In this document: positions 1 to 8,780 of the stretch, one piece after another | Position numbering within the stretch: the first letter of the stretch is position 1 | How the letters are laid out: the number at the start of each line of letters is the position of its first letter | Assembly (NCBI GenBank): GCA_965656875.1 | Contig: CBFHMJ010000027.1 | Span: 248,001 to 312,000, forward strand | DNA: 64,000 bases | Origin: CBFHMJ01 sp965656875 | GTDB taxonomy: Bacteria > Pseudomonadota > Gammaproteobacteria > Enterobacterales > Alteromonadaceae | Reading direction: 5' to 3' | Made by a program: the position numbers and the translations under genes | The notes under the pieces: generated by a model | Databases searched by the model: none | What the model saw: only the letters and a program-made list of their open reading frames with translations | Told to the model about the DNA's origin: nothing

Positions 1-1
1 A

Positions 2-2443
2 CTTCATGCCAGTCTTCAAATCATGCAAATTGCCGGAAATGTCTCGGTTAAACTGGTAGATAACGCAATTTCAACCTTTGAAATAAACCGCGTACCGTTA
101 AAAACCTATCAACTAACGCTGGGTAATGATCAGGTAAATCAGTTCACCATTAAGTATCAAGGCATGATTAATTCATCAAAAAATGAATTTACTCATACAT
201 TAGATAACGCTGACGAACACATGAGTGACAGTATTGATAATGATGGCATCTGGTTGTCAGGAAATAGCCGCTGGTATCCGGATTTTGGTGACGAGCTGAT
301 GACTTACAATTTGTCTGCCACGCTGCCCGATGACTGGACGGGAATAAGTCAGGGCTTGTCGCAAATTTTACCCCAGCACCAGGAAAATAAAATTGCATGG
401 CGAATCGCCTCTCCCGCCGATGGAATTATCCTGATTGCAGGGCAATATGAGACATACACCAGAGACTCTGAAAGAACTTACATTAGCATCTACCAAAGTG
501 ATGCGGATGCTGTCGTCGCGAACCGTTACCTCGATCTGGCTGAAAACTACTTACATATGTACTCTACGCTGATTGGCGAATATCCATATCGACAATTTTC
601 ATTGATCACAACAAATAAGAACATCACTGCTGCCCTGCCATCGATTGCTATTATTGATTTGAATAAACTGGATCAGGCTGAAACTATCAACTCACTGTTT
701 CCACACTTTCTCCTTCATAACTGGTGGGGAAATGCAGTTTTTGGTAGTGAGCAATTCGGCAACTGGCAAGAAAGTTTAATTACCTACCTCACCGATCACC
801 TGATTGCAGAGCAACGCAGTAAAGGCCGCGATCAACGACAAAAAGCGCTCTATCAATTTGCTAACCATGTGTCACTTGATCAAGATTTTCCGCTCAGCAT
901 GTTTCGCTCTTTATTTTCCGAACATTCACGAGCGGTTGGATTAGCCAAAGGCCAGTTAGTCTGGCATATGCTGCGCTTACATTTAGGTGATGCCGCATTT
1001 GTAGAAGGATTAAGACAACTCTTCAAACAACAACTCTATAAAAAGACCAGCTATGAAGATATTCGCTATATTTTTGAGCAAGTCAGCATGCAAAAACTGG
1101 ATAAATTTTTTCAGCAATGGGTTTTTCGTGCCGGAAGTCCAGAAATTCACCTGACCGATATTAAAACCACAAAGAATGAATCTGGTTATGAAATTTCTTT
1201 TACCGTAGAGCAAAAACAAGATGGTTTTGATTTTGAATTACAGCTTCCTGTCGTTATTCAAACTCGCAAAGATCCTAATGTTGAAGATAGCAGCGTTGAA
1301 GATAGTAATATTAAAAAGATTAGCGCTGAACATAGCAGTATTAAAGACAATCTGTTCTGGCTAACGTTGAACAAACGCCAGGTGAAAGCTTCCTTTAGCG
1401 TTAAGGATAAACCATTAACTATCCTACCGGACCCGGGTTTTGATATTTTCCGACGAATCAACAATCAACCGCTGGCCTATCAGTTACAATCCTCCAACCC
1501 TGTCATTGTTAAAACTGTCACCCCTGACATTGCCAGTACGCTACGACACGCCAGTCAACATCTCCCGGCGCTTGTCTCGATGCCGAAACGCTTTTCTGAG
1601 AAACGCTTTTCAACAATCAAAAATATGCTCACGGCTATCAATAATCGCAGTACCTTAACAGGAAATAGCAACAGCGACATTATCCGCTATCTGACACTGA
1701 GTTTTGAAAAAGCACGATTAATGTCTCTGTCAGGCTTACAAAGCTGGAAACAACCCGTACCCGGTGCAATCGCAAACACAACTATTACTCAACAAAATGA
1801 CGTCAACATTATCGGCATGATCCCTGGTGTAAAACCATTTAACAAGAACTCAATCATCATTTCATCCTGGTACGATGCTTCCGGTAAACAGCAAGCTGAT
1901 CCTGCTGCGCTGGCACTATTGATAGAATTAGCGCACACCTTCAATTCTATGCAGCCCAATTACAATCTCATTTTTGTCGCTTTGTCAGCTAAACAGCAGG
2001 AATTGGCATTGGCATCTTTTATTGATAATCCACATATTAATGAGGTAGGCGGTATTATTGCGCATCTTCATTTAACGACAGACGACAGCCAGCATAGTAG
2101 CCCTATGACACTATCGAATCTTGCTTCATCACCAAACTGGCCGACGCTAGTCAATGATGTTGCAGAAGAAACCGATATATTTTTAAAAACATTCGACACG
2201 ATTGACAATAATGACCTGACTCATCAGATATCAAGCAATCGTCAAATCCCCATGATCAAAATTGCTCTGACAAACTCTGAAACAATGGGCAAAAACAAAC
2301 CAGAACAAGTGAGTCAAAACACCTCAAATATTATCTACTTCAACAAACGTTTCATTGAACGACTGATGTATCGAAACCATCCAGTACAGTTTGCAACGTC
2401 ACACCCTGACACACAGCATCACTCCACAAAACGGCATTACTAA
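2..2443 (+). CDS. M1 aminopeptidase-like protein with degenerate M28-like C-terminal domain (5' end outside window)
   Basis: The frame is open to the left edge, so the true start lies outside the window; the first in-window ATG is at 23 and gives 806 residues. Numbering from that ATG, the region around 228-232 reads HFLLHNWWGN, matching the M1 zinc motif HExxHxWWGN but with Phe in place of the catalytic Glu. The likely third zinc ligand survives as E250 in NWQES. Residues from about 595 on resemble an M28 metallopeptidase core: a GMIPG start, SSWYD where AHYD is expected (His to Trp at 616), a kept Asp in QADPAA near 626, and AKQQE where the Glu-Glu pair should be. Both catalytic centres therefore look dead. 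A low-complexity Ser/Glu/Lys stretch around 415-445 lies between the domains. No operon partner is visible. The family assignment is mine from motifs; a binding or scaffold role is inference. Confidence 0.7.
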   Translation, partial: LHASLQIMQIAGNVSVKLVDNAISTFEINRVPLKTYQLTLGNDQVNQFTIKYQGMINSSKNEFTHTLDNADEHMSDSIDNDGIWLSGNSRWYPDFGDELMTYNLSATLPDDWTGISQGLSQILPQHQENKIAWRIASPADGIILIAGQYETYTRDSERTYISIYQSDADAVVANRYLDLAENYLHMYSTLIGEYPYRQFSLITTNKNITAALPSIAIIDLNKLDQAETINSLFPHFLLHNWWGNAVFGSEQFGNWQESLITYLTDHLIAEQRSKGRDQRQKALYQFANHVSLDQDFPLSMFRSLFSEHSRAVGLAKGQLVWHMLRLHLGDAAFVEGLRQLFKQQLYKKTSYEDIRYIFEQVSMQKLDKFFQQWVFRAGSPEIHLTDIKTTKNESGYEISFTVEQKQDGFDFELQLPVVIQTRKDPNVEDSSVEDSNIKKISAEHSSIKDNLFWLTLNKRQVKASFSVKDKPLTILPDPGFDIFRRINNQPLAYQLQSSNPVIVKTVTPDIASTLRHASQHLPALVSMPKRFSEKRFSTIKNMLTAINNRSTLTGNSNSDIIRYLTLSFEKARLMSLSGLQSWKQPVPGAIANTTITQQNDVNIIGMIPGVKPFNKNSIIISSWYDASGKQQADPAALALLIELAHTFNSMQPNYNLIFVALSAKQQELALASFIDNPHINEVGGIIAHLHLTTDDSQHSSPMTLSNLASSPNWPTLVNDVAEETDIFLKTFDTIDNNDLTHQISSNRQIPMIKIALTNSETMGKNKPEQVSQNTSNIIYFNKRFIERLMYRNHPVQFATSHPDTQHHSTKRHY

Positions 2444-2989
2444 CTCCCGCAAAGGTCAACACGCTTTGGCCTTTCCACTCTAATGCGAACAAACATAAGT
2501 GTTAAGCGGCTGTTTTTGATGATGACAATCGCTGAATTCACGTCCATAAATATGTCCGTTTTCATGTATATGAAGCATTTCTTATAGAATAAACCGATAT
2601 TTAACATATCAGACAGTAATTAATTTTTATTACTTTAAGAAATGAATTTACCGTTCAAATACCACTAAAAATCTATAGCAACCATATACTTAGGGCTTTT
2701 ATCCGGAACACCTGTTTCTCAATCCAATTCATGTTTTTTCTCAATAACTTGAATAATTTCAATGAGGAAATATTTCAGCATTGGCGATTTTTACCGAATA
2801 ACTAAACATTACCGTCGATGCTTTGGGTAACAATTTATAAACACACTTGATTAACTCTGCTAAACAAACATGCATCAAGGAACCATGTTAAGGCAAAAAG
2901 AGTTATTGGGACTCAAGTAACAGTAAATTTGCTTTACGCACAGCATCGAGTCGGTGAAAACCCACAATAATATTAAAACAGGAGGAGTT
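2444..2989. other. AT-rich intergenic region, no gene recognised
   Basis: This stretch separates the M1-like gene from the small repeat protein. It is AT-rich with stops in all frames and no convincing long ORF. A 16-codon ORF (about 2870-2920) reads MHQGTMLRQKELLGLK but has no support beyond a weak purine stretch. It presumably holds the promoter and a long 5' leader for the downstream gene; I could not pick a convincing sigma-70 promoter. Confidence 0.5.
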
Positions 2990-3271
2990 ATGATTACTCG
3001 TACACAGGGGACTACTTTAGCTAACAATATCGAAGCGCAACAGCTGACCGCAAAGGTCGAGCAATCCACATCACAGCCAGTACAAACCATGAATGTACTC
3101 GCACAGGATAAAGTGACCATTGGTGGGCATGGGGCAGCCAATGAACCAACTTACTCACGAGGAGCAAAGCCATTGAATGGTGGAGGTTATATTCCGCCTG
3201 AAGCAAAACAAGCAACAGCCGTAGGCAAAATGGACAACGGAGGTGGTTATATCCCACCAGAGCGAGACTAA
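2990..3271 (+). CDS. small protein with duplicated NGGGYIPPE motif, function unknown
   Basis: I do not recognise this 93-residue protein. The ATG at 2990 follows a strong GGAGGAG ribosome-binding site (2981-2987); an upstream in-frame start at 2954 has none. There is no signal peptide, membrane segment or cysteine. Residues 1-40 are polar and Gln/Thr/Ser rich. The C-terminal part carries NGGGYIPPE at 63-71 and again at 83-91, a 20-residue period, and the GG of IGGHG at 45-46 falls in register as a possible degenerate third copy. The two nonapeptides are identical although 7 of 9 codons differ, all synonymously, so the peptide sequence itself is under selection. It is monocistronic, closed by a hairpin terminator shared with the convergent subtilase. 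The layout (polar leader, repeated short C-terminal unit) recalls some modified-peptide precursors, but no modification enzyme lies nearby, so this is speculation. Confidence 0.75.
   Translation: MITRTQGTTLANNIEAQQLTAKVEQSTSQPVQTMNVLAQDKVTIGGHGAANEPTYSRGAKPLNGGGYIPPEAKQATAVGKMDNGGGYIPPERD
3176..3262 (+). repeat. two protein-level repeats (NGGGYIPPE) inside the small gene
   Basis: The copies are 3176-3202 and 3236-3262, 60 bases apart. Codons for N, G2, G3, I, P, P and E differ between copies while G4 and Y share codons. The duplication is therefore old and held by selection on amino acids, not a recent DNA duplication. Confidence 0.9.
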
Positions 3272-3284
3272 TTAACGTACAAAT

Positions 3285-3312
3285 AAAAAAGGCTGCCCGA
3301 AGGCAGCCTTTT
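3285..3312. terminator. bidirectional rho-independent terminator
   Basis: GGCTGCC (3291-3297) and GGCAGCC (3302-3308) form a 7-bp stem with a CGAA loop, flanked by an A-run on the left and TTTT on the right. It lies between the convergent small gene (ends 3271) and subtilase gene (ends 3334) and can serve both. Confidence 0.9.
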
Positions 3313-3333
3313 AAATCATGTATCGTCTAAAGC

Positions 3334-6300
3334 TTAGTGCTTACGACGACGAACCATTAAGAATGGAATTAGTGCAGCGATTAACCAACCGAATGAACCA
3401 CCACCTGACTTGTTAGAAACTTTAACAGTCACAGTTTCAGATGAAGAGTTAACACCATCAGAAACTACTAGTGAGAATGTCATTACCTGGTCGCTAGTCA
3501 CGTCAGGTGCAGTGAAGTTAACCTGAGCGCCATTAGTCGCAGACAACTGAACAACCGGACCACTTAACTGAGCCCATGTGTAAGTTAGCTCGTCACCATT
3601 TGGATCAGTAGTACCTGATGCATTTAGTGCAACAGAGCTGTCTTCTTCAGCTGCTGGTGGAGCACTGATAGAGATAACAGGGTTACCTTCAGCAATCACA
3701 ACATCAACGTTAGTTGTTTCAGTGAATTTACCGTCAGTTACTGTTAGTGCAAACGTAACAGTCGCATCACCGTCTACCGCTGGAGCGTCGAACGAAAGCT
3801 CTGCGCCAGATGCAGTGAACTCAACACCAGTACCGTTAACCTGTGCCCATGTGAACGTCAGGTCGTCGCCATTTGGATCTGTTGAAGCTGAAGCGTCAAC
3901 TACTACCGCATGACCTTCCTGGTAAGAAGCTTCCTGAGCAACAGAGATTACCGGAGCACCTTCAACTTCAACGTTACCTGTTGATGTTTCAGCTTCCTGG
4001 TCACCTAGTTTCGAAGAAATCATCGCACCAATAGAACCACCTTCGTAGTCATCAGCAACTGTTGCACTGAACGTGTAAGTTACAGGCTCAACGTCAGGCT
4101 CTTGAAGCGTGTGACAGATGATCAGGTCATTAGTGATTGCAGCAACAGTACCAATCTTCTCTGCAGATGATGTGTATGCAAACATACCAGCTGAAGAAGA
4201 ATCAGAGCTTTCGAAGCCAACTGTTGTTGGGATAACGTCACCAAAGTTGTGCTCTACGTTGTCGTAGATGTACATGAAGTTACCAGTTTCATTACTGAAT
4301 ACTACCTGGAAATCAAGGATATCAGTAACTTCTGGCTGATCATTGTAGAAGTTGTAGTGACGCATGTTATCGAACTCAACGATTGTCCATGCATCGCCAG
4401 CAGTAGCAACAGAGATACCACTATCGTCAGCATTAGAGACAACCATGTCACGCCATAGAGGAGCAACTAAGTCGTTTGGAGCGTCAGGGTTAGGTAATTT
4501 TTGGTTTACGTATGGACGTGTACCTGCATCACCAGAGAAGAAGATGAAACCATCGTCAGTTACAGTGAAGCCATTTCTTAGCTCACCGAAGAAGTTAGCT
4601 GGAGAATCAAACGCCCCTGAAACGCCGTCACCGTCGATAGAGCTGAAGCCGATACCGAAACCAGCAAGGTCGATGTAGTTGCCTTCCTGACCGAATGCAG
4701 GTGCAGTACATGTTGCATCTTCAACACTTGTCGTGATTGCGTAGTTAGGCTTAAGACCTCGCAATGAAGGCTGAACTTGTGACCAGCTGATCTTATTACC
4801 ATCTACAACACCTTCACCAGTTACGCTGTCTGCAACCAGTGTTAATGTTTCAGGAAGTTCAACTTCTACTGCATACTCACGATCTTCGTTAGTGAAGTTA
4901 GGATCGATTGTTACAGTGAAATCTACCGTATCACCCGCTTCAACACGGCCGTCAGTGTTAGCTTCAACACGAACGTCGTCTTTACCACGAACGATATCAA
5001 CAGCTACCGTACCCAATGTAGTTGGATTTTCTGCATCAGGGCCAAGCTCAACAACACCGTAAGCAACAGAAGATTCAGAGAAGTCTACGTCCCAGTTGAA
5101 ACGAATATCGTAGTCAGTTAGCTGTTCGATAGTGCCAGTAGGACCAACAACGTCAAGGTTTTCGTTATCAGTACCAGCTGTAACTGATGCAGTAGCCAGT
5201 TCAAACTTATCAGTAGCACCTTCTGCAGACGCTTCCCAGTTTTGAACAGTGATCCAGTATGAACCAGCTGCCGGGTTCATCAGGCTTACTTTTTCAAAAG
5301 CAGTCGCTGTCGCACTACGTGCAACTTCTTCGTCTTCAGTTACAACGCCGTCACCATTTGTATCTAAACCAACACGAAGGTCGATATCTGATGAAGATGT
5401 AGCAACGATTTCAGCAACAAAACGCTTCGCATCTTCTGGAACAGTTACCCAGTAGGTTGCAATACCGTCTGTTAGATCGTCGTATGCACTGCCGTTTGCA
5501 GAGTCAACCGGTAACTCGCCTTCAGCGATGTCAGCAACAGTCAGACCAGAAACCGTTGAAGTGAAATCAGTTACTTTAACTGACTGAAGATCAGTTAGAA
5601 GTAAAGAGTCAGCATCACGGTGCGCTTCAATACGCAGTTGCTCAGGGATGTTACCATTTGACGGATTAACCGCTACTGGCATCTTAGCAGTTGGAATACC
5701 TTCTGCTTCAAGAACAACGTGGCCGAATGCCCAAACTTCACTCGTTGCGTCAACTGCATCAGCAGTTACTGTGATTTCAACTTCTTCACCTTCAGCTAGC
5801 TCGAAGCTTGCTGGAGAAATTGAGATATTCAGACCATCAGTTTTAGCTACACCTGTTGCTGTGTAAGCACCAGCACGTTTAGCAGTAAGTGTACGAGTCC
5901 ATGAACAGATGCCTACACACTGGCTGTTAGCCATTGATGCAAGGTTAACGTTCTTAGGATCGCCTGACTCAGGATTAGCTTCTTCGTAACCTGCACGCGT
6001 TTCATTAAGAACAAGGCCAGATTGAACGGCATTGTCGATCTGAATCATACCAGCACCAGCATCAAAGAAATCAGATGGTGTTTCACCGTCTTCTTTGAAC
6101 GTGTTGTCATCAGCAGTTAGCATTAATGCTGATTGAACTTCAGCTGGTGTCCAGTCTGGACGTGTAGCAGCGATAAGCGTAAGCGCACCAGCAACGTGCG
6201 GGCTTGCCATTGATGTACCGCTCAGGAATGAGTAATTAGCCGGATCCGGGAATTCTTTAAATCCAGCAGACTGCTCGTCTGCGTATGATGCGAAGATTTG

Positions 6301-8166
6301 AACACCAGGTGCCGCTACGTCAGGAACCATGATATCTGGAATTGAAGCACCAGGACCACGCGATGTGAAGCCAGCAGCGATGTTAGCGAATGCAGCATCA
6401 TGCGTGATTTCAGTATCAGTAATAGTAGCACCGTGATCAGACGCGCCGTCAGCTAACCATGCTTTAAGCAGGTCACCATTAGCAGCATCAAGGTGAATCG
6501 CAGGGATAACGTGCGGGTCAGCAACAACAGATGTTGCGCCACCGTCAAGGTTAGCCAGTACTAAACCACCAGCACCACCGTCACGAACGTTAATACCTTT
6601 TTGAACACGCGCGATAGCACCACGATCACACACAACGATCATGTCGCTGGTGAAAGTGCCAGCCGGGAATGGCTGTAAACACTGAGCTGAATCACCGTCA
6701 GGGTCATTAGCGTTTTCGAAGTTACCTGCGTAAACGATTTTGCCTGTGATAGAACCAGACATCGCTTTACCAGTCAGGTTAGCTGGCGCATCAGAAGAAC
6801 CACCAGTGAATGAACCGATAGTTTTATCAGAGAAGCCACGGTCATGCGTATAAGCTGCAACCGTTGTAAGCCACGGAGCATCACCTGGAGAACCAACTGT
6901 TGCAGGCTCTGGACCAGAGTTACCAGCAGAAGTAGCTACATGGATACCCGCTGCACGAGCACTTAAGAATGCCAGTGAGTCAGCGTCATTCCAAGGGTTT
7001 GAAGAACCACCACCTACTGAGTAGTTTAACGCGTCAACTTTGTTTTCGATCGCGTGCTCAATAGCCTGGATAGTTAATGATGGGAAACAACCACGGAAGT
7101 CGATTGCATCGTCTTCACCTGGTAAACATACCTGGTAAGAGATGATGTTCGCACGAGGTGCAACACCAGCAATTGACTCAAATGTAACCGCAGTATCATT
7201 ACCTTCAGCGTCAACGATTGCTACGTTTTCAAGGTAGTTACCTGCAGTAGTACCAGCCGTGTGGCTACCGTGACCGTTGTAGTCAACACCATTTTTAGGC
7301 ATGGTGTCGTCATAATCAGCATACATATCTGTCAATGTAGGATAGCTCACTACACCAACAAGTTTGTCGTTACAAAGGCTAACGTATTCATCTTTTAAAC
7401 AGTCGCCGAAGTAAACGCCTTCGCCATATGGGTTAGTGTGGTCATAACCATCACCAGCCACGTCTGCGAATGAAGGATTATCAGCATTGATACCAGTATC
7501 GATGATACCAACTACCATGCCTTCACCTTTATGAGCTACACCAGAAGCAGTGCCGTCCCATACTTTGTCAGCTTTGATCCAGTGTGGACCTGAATCAGTA
7601 TTTGGGTGACGAAGAACTTCACGCTCAACGCGTGCAACACCAGGAAGAGAAGCCAGTTTCTTCGCTTCAGCCTGAGACATCTCTGCAACGATAGCGTTAA
7701 CAGCAAGCTGTGTACGCTGAGTCACGTCTAATGCGCGACCTAGTTTGTTTTGAGCTTTAGAGATAAAAGTTGTTTGCTTACCTTCAACATATGAACGGTA
7801 TGCTTTTACGTGAGATTGTTGAACATCAAGCTTACGGCTTGACTCACCACGAAGACCACGGTTTGCTACAGATGGGTTTGTCGCTCTAAGGCCATCTACA
7901 CCACCACGGTATAACGCAACAGGATCGTCAGTAAGACGAACGATATAACGGTAAGAACCTTCCGCAAGATTCGGCTCTTCTACAAATATGTTGTTTTTAT
8001 ATTTAGCTGCTTGCTCTTTTTTTACAGACAACGCTTTAACTTGCTGGAACTTAACGTTTGCAAGATTTGTAAAGTCAGACGCTCTGGCTGTTCCCAGCTC
8101 TGTAGCAGCGTTCACACTCATGGACATAAGTGCTGCCGATACGGCAAAGGCTACTTTGTTAATCAC
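3334..8166 (-). CDS. secreted S8 family serine peptidase (subtilase) with GlyGly-CTERM anchor
   Basis: This 1610-residue extracellular protease starts at a GTG with a GGAGG site about 8 bases upstream. A signal peptide occupies about 1-20 (cleavage after VNA). An I9-type inhibitory propeptide spans about 70-187 (YRYIVRLTDDP to VARVEREV). The S8 catalytic domain has Asp223 (IIDTG), His299 (NGHGSH), oxyanion Asn416 (AGNSG) and Ser652 (GTSMASPH), so it should be active. A PA-type domain is inserted at about 465-590. Further on come beta-sandwich domains, a likely EF-hand-like DTNGDGVVTEDE calcium site, and two PKD/REJ-like repeats, each with a DPNGDxLTxTWAQ signature. The C-terminus (SGGGSFGW, hydrophobic stretch, RRRKH) is a classic GlyGly-CTERM signal, processed by a rhombosortase in bacteria that export such proteins by type II secretion. 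It likely degrades environmental protein. Confidence 0.95.
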   Translation of the reverse strand: MINKVAFAVSAALMSMSVNAATELGTARASDFTNLANVKFQQVKALSVKKEQAAKYKNNIFVEEPNLAEGSYRYIVRLTDDPVALYRGGVDGLRATNPSVANRGLRGESSRKLDVQQSHVKAYRSYVEGKQTTFISKAQNKLGRALDVTQRTQLAVNAIVAEMSQAEAKKLASLPGVARVEREVLRHPNTDSGPHWIKADKVWDGTASGVAHKGEGMVVGIIDTGINADNPSFADVAGDGYDHTNPYGEGVYFGDCLKDEYVSLCNDKLVGVVSYPTLTDMYADYDDTMPKNGVDYNGHGSHTAGTTAGNYLENVAIVDAEGNDTAVTFESIAGVAPRANIISYQVCLPGEDDAIDFRGCFPSLTIQAIEHAIENKVDALNYSVGGGSSNPWNDADSLAFLSARAAGIHVATSAGNSGPEPATVGSPGDAPWLTTVAAYTHDRGFSDKTIGSFTGGSSDAPANLTGKAMSGSITGKIVYAGNFENANDPDGDSAQCLQPFPAGTFTSDMIVVCDRGAIARVQKGINVRDGGAGGLVLANLDGGATSVVADPHVIPAIHLDAANGDLLKAWLADGASDHGATITDTEITHDAAFANIAAGFTSRGPGASIPDIMVPDVAAPGVQIFASYADEQSAGFKEFPDPANYSFLSGTSMASPHVAGALTLIAATRPDWTPAEVQSALMLTADDNTFKEDGETPSDFFDAGAGMIQIDNAVQSGLVLNETRAGYEEANPESGDPKNVNLASMANSQCVGICSWTRTLTAKRAGAYTATGVAKTDGLNISISPASFELAEGEEVEITVTADAVDATSEVWAFGHVVLEAEGIPTAKMPVAVNPSNGNIPEQLRIEAHRDADSLLLTDLQSVKVTDFTSTVSGLTVADIAEGELPVDSANGSAYDDLTDGIATYWVTVPEDAKRFVAEIVATSSSDIDLRVGLDTNGDGVVTEDEEVARSATATAFEKVSLMNPAAGSYWITVQNWEASAEGATDKFELATASVTAGTDNENLDVVGPTGTIEQLTDYDIRFNWDVDFSESSVAYGVVELGPDAENPTTLGTVAVDIVRGKDDVRVEANTDGRVEAGDTVDFTVTIDPNFTNEDREYAVEVELPETLTLVADSVTGEGVVDGNKISWSQVQPSLRGLKPNYAITTSVEDATCTAPAFGQEGNYIDLAGFGIGFSSIDGDGVSGAFDSPANFFGELRNGFTVTDDGFIFFSGDAGTRPYVNQKLPNPDAPNDLVAPLWRDMVVSNADDSGISVATAGDAWTIVEFDNMRHYNFYNDQPEVTDILDFQVVFSNETGNFMYIYDNVEHNFGDVIPTTVGFESSDSSSAGMFAYTSSAEKIGTVAAITNDLIICHTLQEPDVEPVTYTFSATVADDYEGGSIGAMISSKLGDQEAETSTGNVEVEGAPVISVAQEASYQEGHAVVVDASASTDPNGDDLTFTWAQVNGTGVEFTASGAELSFDAPAVDGDATVTFALTVTDGKFTETTNVDVVIAEGNPVISISAPPAAEEDSSVALNASGTTDPNGDELTYTWAQLSGPVVQLSATNGAQVNFTAPDVTSDQVMTFSLVVSDGVNSSSETVTVKVSNKSGGGSFGWLIAALIPFLMVRRRKH

Positions 8167-8183
8167 TATCTACCTCCAGGGGC

Positions 8184-8208
8184 TTCAACAAATATTCTAT
8201 TTGTTGAA
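8184..8208. promoter_or_regulatory. 11-bp perfect inverted repeat in the subtilase leader
   Basis: TTCAACAAATA and TATTTGTTGAA are exact reverse complements around a 3-base centre. The element lies between the putative promoter (8225-8253) and the ribosome-binding site of the minus-strand subtilase. It could be a repressor operator or, in RNA, a hairpin next to the Shine-Dalgarno. Which one cannot be told from sequence. Confidence 0.55.
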
Positions 8209-8224
8209 TATTTTTATTTATTTG

Positions 8225-8253
8225 ATTCGATTTAAATGAGCATTTGATGTCAA
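8225..8253 (-). promoter_or_regulatory. putative sigma-70 promoter of the subtilase gene
   Basis: On the minus strand a perfect TTGACA (8248-8253) is followed after 17 bases by TCGAAT (8225-8230), a 4/6 match to the -10 box. The start codon at 8166 lies about 60 bases further, giving a leader that includes the inverted repeat. Confidence 0.45.
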
Positions 8254-8719
8254 ATAATCGAATTTCCCTCTACACCTCGAAAAAAAAGGCAGCATAGTTT
8301 TACCACATATAAGCACCGAGTGTAATAATCTTTTTAAACAATTCACCGCAAAATTACCGAAAACCCATAACAGGTAAAATAATATTTAGTCTTTATTTTT
8401 CAATGTATTGAATATATTTTACCCATTTAAAGTACAGCAACCACCATTAATTAAGAATTAACGCATATATACCAATTCATTAAAATTGCTCAATAATCAA
8501 ACTTACGTTTCATATATGAGTAAAAATTAACGTTAGTTTCCATATTGATACAGGTTAATTTAATTTTTAATTAAGTACACTTTATAGTCATTAGAAAACA
8601 CTTAATCCGTTATATCCAGCACTCATCAGACGAGTTTTACGCTTGAAGTAATTGATATCAAGTTACTAAAACAATGTTTAAACACACAATTTATTAACAT
8701 ATGATAATTTACAAGACAT
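8254..8719. other. AT-rich intergenic region, nothing recognised
   Basis: About 470 bases of AT-rich sequence between the subtilase promoter and the aminotransferase terminator. It has frequent stops in all frames and no RNA gene or clear repeat that I can see. Upstream activator sites for the subtilase may lie here. Confidence 0.5.
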
Positions 8720-8748
8720 AAAAAAGGCCCGATAAAATATCGAGCCTT
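8720..8748 (-). terminator. rho-independent terminator of the aminotransferase gene
   Basis: Read on the minus strand, AAGGCTCGATA and TATCGGGCCTT form a stem with one mismatch and a short AT loop, followed by a T-run. It lies about 33 bases past the stop at 8781. Confidence 0.8.
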
Positions 8749-8780
8749 AAAACATTTAATATTCTGAAAATATGGTCAGG

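Noticed and set aside
2870..2920. 16-codon ORF upstream of the repeat protein
   Set aside because: Weak ribosome-binding site, no overlap or coupling with the next gene, composition uninformative.
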